Source: Bacteroidales bacterium
GTDB taxonomy: Bacteria; Bacteroidota; Bacteroidia; Bacteroidales; P3
Assembly (NCBI GenBank): GCA_021443125.1
Contig: JABUUQ010000002.1
Coordinates: 984,459-990,502 of the forward strand
Direction: 5' to 3'
Length of the DNA stretch: 6,044 nt
Program-made: the position numbers and the translations under genes
Notes under the pieces: generated by a model
What the model was told of the DNA's origin: nothing
Database searches by the model: none
The model's input: the letters and a program-made list of their open reading frames with translations, nothing else
Shown here: one piece after another, positions 1 to 5,067 of the stretch
Layout: each line of letters begins with the position of its first letter
Numbering within the stretch: the first letter of the stretch is position 1

Positions 1-662
1 ATAAGTTTCTCTGTTTCATTTGTTAAAGGGCAGTGCAGAGAAATAATATCTGATTCTCTCATAAGTTCTTCCAATGAAACATATTTTACACCTTCTCTTA
101 AGAAAACAAGGTTGTCTTTCTTGCGTGTATAAACCAAAACATCAGTACCAAAAGCTTTGAGTAGCATAGTTGTGCGCTTGCCTATTGCTCCGTGTCCAAC
201 AATGCCTATTGTTTTGCCTTTGAGTTCATAACCAAGATAGTTATCCCTTGTTCCGTTGTCTCTTATGCTGTGATTGAATTCTGAAATCTTTCTATACACA
301 TCGAGAATAAGACCTATAACCAATTCGCTTACGGCTTCTGTTGCATAGCCTGCAGCATTTATTATCTCTATACCTTTTTCTTTGCAATAGTCTTGGTCTA
401 TATGGTCTATACCAGTGAAAGCCACTGCCAGCATTTTAAGGTTAGGGCATTTTTCAAGGACATTGCGTTTTAGAGGTATATTGGAAATAATAGCTATGTC
501 GTTGTCTGCAATTCTTTCTGCAAGAGTTGTCTCGTCTTCTTTTCTATCGTAATACATAGAGAAAGAACAATTGCAAGCAGCAAACTTTTCTTTTAGTTCT
601 TGCTCTTTTTCTCTGCCTATACCTATTGGCTCAACGGCAACTATTTTCAAATTTTCTTTCAT
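1..662 (-). CDS. D-2-hydroxyacid dehydrogenase, NAD(P)-dependent (3' end outside window)
   Basis: This is the first 220 codons of a D-isomer-specific 2-hydroxyacid dehydrogenase; the rest lies left of base 1. The family reversibly reduces 2-keto acids such as hydroxypyruvate, glyoxylate or pyruvate to D-2-hydroxy acids in the cytoplasm. The N-terminal catalytic-domain half covers about residues 1-100 and includes AVAFTGIDHID (79-89). The linker motif GYATEAVSELVIGLIL (105-120) follows, then the Rossmann domain with the dinucleotide loop GHGAIG (156-161) and HCPLT (210-214). The catalytic Arg, Glu and His of the family lie downstream and cannot be checked. Strand beta-2 ends in YTRKK (178-182) with no Asp, which hints at NADP(H). 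The ATG lies 19 bases after the peptidase stop with no promoter box between, so the two are probably co-transcribed. Substrate is not assigned; a glycerate dehydrogenase/hydroxypyruvate reductase is plausible, as is a more general 2-hydroxyacid dehydrogenase. Confidence 0.9.
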   Translation of the reverse strand, partial: MKENLKIVAVEPIGIGREKEQELKEKFAACNCSFSMYYDRKEDETTLAERIADNDIAIISNIPLKRNVLEKCPNLKMLAVAFTGIDHIDQDYCKEKGIEIINAAGYATEAVSELVIGLILDVYRKISEFNHSIRDNGTRDNYLGYELKGKTIGIVGHGAIGKRTTMLLKAFGTDVLVYTRKKDNLVFLREGVKYVSLEELMRESDIISLHCPLTNETEKL

Positions 663-681
663 AATGTATTTATTTGTTGAT

Positions 682-2808
682 TTATTTTATAAAACCTTGT
701 TGTCTTAGGAAAGCTTCACTTGTTGGTTCTTTGCCACGGAATGCTTTGTATAGTTCCATAGGTTTTTTGCTACCACCTTTTGACAATACATTCTTACGGA
801 AAGAAGAAGATACCTCAGGATTGAAGATGCCTTTCTCTTTGAAAGCCTGCCAAGCGTCAGCAGCAATAACTTCACTCCATTTGTAGCCATAGTATCCTGC
901 AGCATAACCACCTGCAAAGATATGAGAGAATTGTGTACTCATGCAACAATTTGGTTTTAGTTCCATAAGTTCTGCCATTTTAGAAGCTTGTTGCTCTATT
1001 TCCATAACATCACCTTCAAATGGTGCTTCTATGCTATGCCACAACATATCTAATTCGCCAAAGAACAACTGGCGGATAGACAACCAGCCAGCATTATATT
1101 GTTGGGCTGCTCTTATTTTGTCTATATATTCTTGTGGAATTGTTTCTCCTGTCTTGTAGTGAACGGCAAACAAATCAAGGAATTCTTTTTCATAGGCAAA
1201 ATTCTCCATAAACTGACTCATAACTTCTACAAAGTCGTGAGCAACGCTTGTTCCTGAAAGAGATTGATACGTACACTCAGTCAGCATACCGTGAAGACAG
1301 TGTCCAAATTCATGAAGGAAAGTTGTAACTTCGTCGAAAGTCAATAGGGAAGGTGTTTTCTTTGTTGGCTTAGAGAAGTTTGTAACAAATTGAATCAAAG
1401 GACGCACCTCGTTGCCATAAACATTACTCTCTTCTCTGAAAGAAGTCATCCATGCACCGCCTCTCTTGCTTTCTCTTGGGAAAAAGTCAAGGTAAAGCAC
1501 TGCCATAAAGCGATTGGTCTTTTTCTCCCAAACCTCATAAACTTTTACATCAGGATGATAAACCGGAATGTTCTTGTTTTCTCTGAATTCTATGCCATAA
1601 AGTTTTCCTGCAAGGGTAAATACTCCGTTCTTTACATATTCAAGATTAAAATATGGCTTCAACAATTCTGGAGAGATATTATATTTTTCTTGTTGCAGTT
1701 TTTCACTCCAATAAGAGAAGTCCCAACGGTCAAGTGTTTCAGTAAAGCCATGTGCGTTAGCATATTTTTGAACTTCTTCCAAGTCTTTCTTTGCAAAAGG
1801 CATAGAAGTATTCAACAAGTCTGCAAGAAAAGCGTTTGCCTTCTCTGGTGTCTCAATCATTTTGTTTTCCAACTGCAATTCTGCATAAGATTTGTAACCA
1901 AGAAGGTTGGCAATTTTCAATCTAAGGTTAGCAATCTCTTTCAAAATCTGCTTGTTGTCATTATTGTCATTGTGATTGGCTTTTGAGTTGTAAGCCATCC
2001 ACATTTGTTTTCTTAAATCTCTGTTAGGACAATAAGTTATGAAAGCACTATAAGAAGGAGCGTCCAAAGTAAATACCCAACCTTTCATTTTTCTTGCTGC
2101 AGCCTCTTGTTTTGCTTCCTCAAGAGCATAGTTAGGCATACCTTCCAAATCTTTCTTATTGGTAATGTTTAGTACATAAGAGTTATTGTCTTTCAACACA
2201 TTCTGATTGAATTGCAAAGTCAGAACACTTAATCTTTCTGTTGCTTGTTTGTATTCTTCCTTATCTTTTCCAGACAACAAAGCACCGCTGTTTATGAAAC
2301 TCTTATAGGTTTTTTCCAAAAGCATACGGTCTTCTGTTGTAAGTTTTAGGTTGTCTCTTTGATCATACACTATCTTTATTTTTGCAAATAGCTGAGGATT
2401 CATATTCACCTCATTAGAGTATTGAGTCAAAGCAGGCATCAAATCTTGTGTAATCTGTTGCATTTCTTCTGAAGTGCAAGCTTCATTCAAATTAAACAAT
2501 ACACCTGAAACCCTGTCCAAAAGTTTGCCACTTTGGTCCAAGGCAACGATTGTATTTTCAAAAGTTGGCAAAGCCGTATTGTTTATTATTGCATTGATAT
2601 CTTGTTTTGCTTTCTCGATAGCATACAACATAGCAGGTTTGTAGTCAGAAACTTTTATCAAATCAAAAGGAGGTGTTTCGTGAGGTGTAACCCATTTCAT
2701 GACAAGAGGGTTTGAAGACTTGATTTTTGTCATTTCCTCTTGCGACATTTGTGCTGATAATAAACTTGTAGCCATAAGCATCGCTGTTAATATTGTTCTT
2801 TTTTTCAT
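682..2808 (-). CDS. dcp: Secreted M3 family zinc metallopeptidase, peptidyl-dipeptidase Dcp-like
   Basis: A 708-residue M3-family (thimet oligopeptidase/Dcp) peptidase, close to the roughly 680 residues of E. coli Dcp plus a signal peptide. Dcp removes dipeptides from the C-termini of short peptides. Residues 1-19 form a signal peptide: a KKR n-region, a hydrophobic core at about 6-17, then SA before Gln20, so a periplasmic location is inferred. Zinc ligands are visible as HEFGH (499-503) and Glu528 in DFVEV. The 29-residue spacing from the first His to this Glu equals that in human thimet oligopeptidase (His473 to Glu502). GTSVAHDF (519-526) and the Tyr-rich substrate block GGYAAGYYGYKW (633-644; Tyr635, Tyr639, Tyr642) are intact, as is His629. 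It is the first gene of a likely two-gene unit with the dehydrogenase. The start is supported by the signal peptide and by a -7 box 24 bases upstream. The family is certain; choosing Dcp over an oligopeptidase A-like specificity is inference. Confidence 0.93.
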   Translation of the reverse strand: MKKRTILTAMLMATSLLSAQMSQEEMTKIKSSNPLVMKWVTPHETPPFDLIKVSDYKPAMLYAIEKAKQDINAIINNTALPTFENTIVALDQSGKLLDRVSGVLFNLNEACTSEEMQQITQDLMPALTQYSNEVNMNPQLFAKIKIVYDQRDNLKLTTEDRMLLEKTYKSFINSGALLSGKDKEEYKQATERLSVLTLQFNQNVLKDNNSYVLNITNKKDLEGMPNYALEEAKQEAAARKMKGWVFTLDAPSYSAFITYCPNRDLRKQMWMAYNSKANHNDNNDNKQILKEIANLRLKIANLLGYKSYAELQLENKMIETPEKANAFLADLLNTSMPFAKKDLEEVQKYANAHGFTETLDRWDFSYWSEKLQQEKYNISPELLKPYFNLEYVKNGVFTLAGKLYGIEFRENKNIPVYHPDVKVYEVWEKKTNRFMAVLYLDFFPRESKRGGAWMTSFREESNVYGNEVRPLIQFVTNFSKPTKKTPSLLTFDEVTTFLHEFGHCLHGMLTECTYQSLSGTSVAHDFVEVMSQFMENFAYEKEFLDLFAVHYKTGETIPQEYIDKIRAAQQYNAGWLSIRQLFFGELDMLWHSIEAPFEGDVMEIEQQASKMAELMELKPNCCMSTQFSHIFAGGYAAGYYGYKWSEVIAADAWQAFKEKGIFNPEVSSSFRKNVLSKGGSKKPMELYKAFRGKEPTSEAFLRQQGFIK

Positions 2809-2832
2809 ATTTATTGAATTTTAATTTCTTTG

Positions 2833-2865
2833 CAAAGATAATAAAAATTGTTTTCTTATTTCAAA
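2833..2865 (-). promoter_or_regulatory. Bacteroidota-type promoter for the peptidase/dehydrogenase unit
   Basis: Read on the minus strand, TATCTTTG (2840-2833) matches the Bacteroidota -7 consensus TAnnTTTG exactly. A TTTG at 2865-2862 fits the -33 element, with a 21-base spacer. The box ends 24 bases before the peptidase ATG, which gives an untranslated leader of roughly 20 bases. No Shine-Dalgarno sequence is present, only A/T-rich leader. The sequence match is direct; the transcription start is inferred. Confidence 0.7.
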
Positions 2866-2869
2866 AAAA

Positions 2870-2932
2870 TAAAAGCAAGTTCTAAAAAATTAAAACCTTG
2901 TTATCTTTTTTCGAAACGCCGTTTTAATTTTT
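2870..2932. repeat. Degenerate 21-base-period intergenic repeat, truA copy
   Basis: Units begin at 2870 (TAAAAGCAAG), 2891 (TAAAACCTTG) and 2912 (CGAAACGCCGTTTTA), each 21 bases apart. The last two match the array before nusB at identical internal spacing: TAAAACCTTG, then 13 bases, then AAACGCYGTTTTAATTTT. The 2912 unit is a near-palindrome with arms GAAACG and CGTTTT around one base. It lies between the two divergent promoters, with the truA -7 box starting 39 bases after the 2912 unit begins. It could be a regulator site, a decayed dispersed repeat, or compositional coincidence in A/T-rich DNA. Confidence 0.45.
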
Positions 2933-2950
2933 CAGGACAATTTTTTTTTA

Positions 2951-2958
2951 TATCTTTG
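2951..2958 (+). promoter_or_regulatory. Bacteroidota-type -7 box for truA
   Basis: TATCTTTG matches TAnnTTTG exactly and is preceded by a run of nine T (2941-2949). No clear TTG/TTTG -33 element is present at 19-21 bases upstream. The box ends only four bases before the truA ATG, so transcription would be expected to begin at or within a few bases of the start codon. Confidence 0.6.
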
Positions 2959-2962
2959 CACC

Positions 2963-3748
2963 ATGCAAGCTAATGAAATTGAAAAAAACAACGGCGAACT
3001 CAAGCGTTATGCTTTGGTTTTGCAATATAATGGCAGGAATTATCATGGTTGGCAGAAACAACCTGGCGATGCAAGCATACAAGAAACACTTGAAATTTGT
3101 TTTTCCAATGTTTTGAAAGCCGAAACACAAGTGTGGGGGTGTGGTCGTACCGATACTGGCGTTCATGCAAGGGAATATGTGGCACATTTTGATGCAAAAC
3201 CAATGACAAAAGATGAGATAAACAATTTTCTTTGGAAAATGAATTCCTATTTGCCTAACGATATACGATTGTTGTCCATGAAAATTGTTAACAATGACTT
3301 CAACTCACGATTTGATGCAATATCACGCACCTATAAATATTATATCACTCATACGAAACAGCCTTTCAATGATGATTTTTCTTGTTTCATACCGCAGAAA
3401 CTGGATTTGAATCTCATGAATATAGCAGCTAAAATGCTATATCAGTACGATGATTTTACATCTTTTTCCAAACTTCACACACAAGTAAATAACAACATTT
3501 GCAAAATAATGTATGCCCATTGGGAAAAGTCGGAAGAATATATTGTTTTCACGATTAAAGCCAATCGTTTCTTGAGAAATATGGTTAGAAGCATTGTGGG
3601 AACTATGATAGATGTGGGTAAGGGGAAGATAACGCCGGATGATTTTGCAAAGATTATTGAAGCACAGGACAGAAGCAAGGCTGGTGTTTCTGTTCCCGCT
3701 AAAGCGTTGTTTTTGGAAAAGATAGAGTACGACAGAACAATTTTTTAG
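2963..3748 (+). CDS. truA: tRNA pseudouridine(38-40) synthase TruA
   Basis: TruA isomerises uridine to pseudouridine at positions 38, 39 and 40 of the tRNA anticodon stem-loop, in the cytoplasm. At 261 residues it is close to E. coli TruA (270). The catalytic motif GRTDTGVHAR (61-70) carries the nucleophile Asp64. Other family blocks are YALVLQYNGRNYHGWQ (16-31), RFDAISRTYKYYI (116-128), the tRNA-binding/active-site segment ANRFLRNMVRSIVGT (200-214), and RSKAGVSVPAKALFL (237-251). No key residue is missing. The ATG at 2963 is the only usable start: upstream in frame there is no ATG back to the stop at 2891-2893, and the next Met (81) is past the catalytic Asp. There is no Shine-Dalgarno sequence, and the -7 box is four bases away. 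ilvE follows after 92 bases with no terminator between, so read-through into ilvE is possible. Confidence 0.97.
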   Translation: MQANEIEKNNGELKRYALVLQYNGRNYHGWQKQPGDASIQETLEICFSNVLKAETQVWGCGRTDTGVHAREYVAHFDAKPMTKDEINNFLWKMNSYLPNDIRLLSMKIVNNDFNSRFDAISRTYKYYITHTKQPFNDDFSCFIPQKLDLNLMNIAAKMLYQYDDFTSFSKLHTQVNNNICKIMYAHWEKSEEYIVFTIKANRFLRNMVRSIVGTMIDVGKGKITPDDFAKIIEAQDRSKAGVSVPAKALFLEKIEYDRTIF

Positions 3749-3758
3749 GGATTTTGTG

Positions 3759-3788
3759 TTGAGTTTTGAATAAAATTGTGTAAGTTTG
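3759..3788 (+). promoter_or_regulatory. Bacteroidota-type promoter for ilvE
   Basis: TAAGTTTG (3781-3788) matches the -7 consensus TAnnTTTG. A TTG at 3759-3761 sits 19 bases upstream, a fitting -33 element. The box ends 52 bases before the ilvE ATG but only eight bases before the ATG of a 14-codon frame. The inferred transcription start is about 3792-3797. Confidence 0.65.
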
Positions 3789-3796
3789 CAAAACAA

Positions 3797-3841
3797 ATGA
3801 TTAGAACTATCAATATTTTACTAATTAAAAACATATTATAA
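3797..3841 (+). CDS. Candidate ilvE leader peptide (14 codons, Ile/Leu-rich)
   Basis: An ATG at 3797 opens a 14-codon frame, MIRTINILLIKNIL, ending in TAA at 3839-3841. Eight of its 14 residues are Ile (5) or Leu (3), products of the reaction catalysed by the gene behind it. The last A of the stop is the first A of the ilvE ATG (TAATG), an arrangement typical of translational coupling. Its ATG lies only eight bases after the -7 box, so it would be first, and almost leaderless, on the mRNA. Against this, the region is very A/T-rich, which by itself favours Ile, Leu, Asn and Lys codons. I see no Val codon and no terminator/antiterminator hairpin between it and ilvE. Treat it as a hypothesis. 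Confidence 0.35.
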   Translation: MIRTINILLIKNIL

Positions 3842-4854
3842 TGGAAAACATAGAATGGGGTAGCCTTGGATTTGGTTACTTTAAGACAGATTACAATGTT
3901 CGTTGCTACTATCGCGATGGCAAATGGGGTGAATTGGAAGTTTCTTCTTCTGAAGAAGTTACAATGCATATGGCTGCTACAGTCCTACACTACGGACAAG
4001 CTGCATTCGAAGGAATGAAGGCTTTCAGAGGTCAAGATGGCAGAATAAGAATGTTCCGTCCTTATGAAAATGCAAAGCGTATGATTTCTTCTGCAAAGGG
4101 TGTTCTTATGGCAGAACCACCAGAGGAATTGTTTGTTGAGGCTTGCAAGAAAGTTGTTAAGTTGAATGAAAAATTCATACCACCATATGGTACAGGCGCT
4201 TCTTTGTATCTTCGTCCAGTTCTTATAGGAACAGGTGCTCAAGTGGGCGTTCATCCTGCAAAAGAATACTTGTTTATGGTGTTTGCTTGCCCTGTAGGTC
4301 CTTACTTCAAAGAAGGCTTCAAACCAGTTAAGTTCCAAGTTGCAAGAGACTATGACCGTGCTGCTCCATTTGGCACTGGTAAGTATAAAGTGGGTGGTAA
4401 CTATGCAGCATCTTTGGCAAGTGGTGAAAGAGCAGCAAAAGAAGGTTACTCAAACTGCATTTATCTTGACGCAGCAACACATACATACATTGATGAGGCA
4501 GGTGCAGCAAACTTCTTTGGTATCAAGAACAACACCTACTGCACTCCAGAATCAACATCAATACTTCCTTCAATAACAAATATGTCTTTGTGTCAGATAG
4601 CAGAGGATTTGGGATTGAAAGTTGAAAGAAGAAAAATTGCTGTTGAAGAATTGGATACTTTTGAAGAAGTTGCAGCATGCGGAACAGCAGCAGTGATTTC
4701 TCCAATCAACGAAATAGCAGACAGAGTTAATAACAAAGTTTACAAATGGGGTGCAGAAGCAGGTCCTGTTTGCACAAAATTGTATCAAACTCTTAAAGGC
4801 ATCCAAGAAGGTCTTATTGAAGACAAACACAATTGGAATGTATTCATAGACTAA
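3841..4854 (+). CDS. ilvE: Branched-chain amino acid aminotransferase
   Basis: A 337-residue fold-type IV PLP aminotransferase. It interconverts Leu, Ile and Val with their 2-keto acids using glutamate/2-oxoglutarate, the last step of branched-chain amino acid synthesis, in the cytoplasm. The PLP lysine is Lys183 in KYKVGGNYA (181-189). Other family blocks are LHYGQAAFEGMKAFR (49-63), GTGASLYLRP (117-126), DEAGAANFFG (218-227), ILPSITNMSL (241-250) and GTAAVISPI (281-289). The GGNY form and the length indicate the longer, eukaryote-like BCAT class rather than the ~309-residue E. coli type. The start is firm: an in-frame TAA lies at 3826-3828 and the next Met is residue 42, inside conserved sequence. 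No Shine-Dalgarno sequence is visible. The ATG overlaps the stop of a small upstream frame. Expression is probably from its own promoter at 3759-3788, possibly with read-through from truA. Confidence 0.96.
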   Translation: MENIEWGSLGFGYFKTDYNVRCYYRDGKWGELEVSSSEEVTMHMAATVLHYGQAAFEGMKAFRGQDGRIRMFRPYENAKRMISSAKGVLMAEPPEELFVEACKKVVKLNEKFIPPYGTGASLYLRPVLIGTGAQVGVHPAKEYLFMVFACPVGPYFKEGFKPVKFQVARDYDRAAPFGTGKYKVGGNYAASLASGERAAKEGYSNCIYLDAATHTYIDEAGAANFFGIKNNTYCTPESTSILPSITNMSLCQIAEDLGLKVERRKIAVEELDTFEEVAACGTAAVISPINEIADRVNNKVYKWGAEAGPVCTKLYQTLKGIQEGLIEDKHNWNVFID

Positions 4855-4890
4855 TTGGGTTAGTTTTGTTGTTGCTTTGTTTGAGCAAAA

Positions 4891-4974
4891 TAAAACCTTG
4901 AAATAATTTCCTAAAACGCTGTTTTAATTTTCTAAAACGGCGTTTTATTTTGTTAAAAAGCCGTGCTTTATGAT
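4891..4974. repeat. Four-unit 21-base-period degenerate repeat between ilvE and nusB
   Basis: Four consecutive 21-base units start at 4891 (TAAAACCTTG), 4912 (TAAAACGCTGTTTTA), 4933 (TAAAACGGCGTTTTA) and 4954 (TAAAAAGCCGTGCTTTA). All begin TAAAA. The 4933 unit is a perfect 15-base palindrome with arms TAAAACG/CGTTTTA around one G, and the 4912 unit is nearly so. The 4954 unit has arms AAAGC/GCTTT. The first two units match the block before truA. Units 2 and 3 also form the stem of the apparent ilvE terminator, so part of the pattern has that simpler explanation. Confidence 0.5.
4912..4954 (+). terminator. Intrinsic terminator after ilvE
   Basis: The 15 bases at 4912-4926 pair with 4933-4947 to give a 15-base-pair RNA stem with one G-U wobble and a six-base loop (AUUUUC). 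The stem is followed at once by TTTTGTT. It begins 57 bases after the ilvE stop. The stem is mostly A-U with a G/C-rich centre, so strength is moderate. The minus-strand side lacks a good T tract, so it looks one-directional. Each arm is itself palindromic, so small alternative hairpins could compete. Confidence 0.6.
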
Positions 4975-5024
4975 TTACTTTGTATTTAATAAAGAAAAAT
5001 AGGTGTTTTTCTTCATTTTTTTAT

Positions 5025-5032
5025 TATCTTTG
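5025..5032 (+). promoter_or_regulatory. Bacteroidota-type -7 box for nusB
   Basis: TATCTTTG matches TAnnTTTG exactly and is preceded by a seven-T run (5016-5022). There is no clean -33 TTG; GTG occurs at 5003-5005 with a 19-base spacer. The box ends 35 bases before the nusB ATG, giving a leader of roughly 30 bases without a Shine-Dalgarno sequence. Confidence 0.65.
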
Positions 5033-5067
5033 CAAGCCGAAAACTAATAAAGTACTGAATTATCAAA

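Noticed and set aside
690..699. A third TAAAACCTTG, as another repeat copy
   Set aside because: It falls in the last codons of the peptidase, with no AAACGCYGTTTTA at the matching distance; a ten-base match in coding DNA is probably chance.
1390..1986. 198-codon plus-strand open frame opposite the peptidase
   Set aside because: It lies wholly antisense to conserved M3 peptidase sequence, has no promoter box or family motif, and its Phe/Cys/Leu-rich composition is what the complement of Lys/Glu/Gln codons gives.
3738..3778. Inverted CAATTTT/AAAATTG around the truA stop, as a terminator
   Set aside because: The seven-base A/T arms are separated by 27 bases and no T tract follows, so it is not a credible terminator.
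3437..3796. 119-codon minus-strand open frame over the end of truA and the ilvE promoter
   Set aside because: It is antisense to conserved TruA motifs and covers the ilvE promoter; no sign of selection for its protein is visible.
4872..4888. TTGCT/AGCAA hairpin 18 bases after the ilvE stop, as the terminator
   Set aside because: Only five base pairs with a seven-base loop and no T run after it; the hairpin at 4912-4947 is far better.
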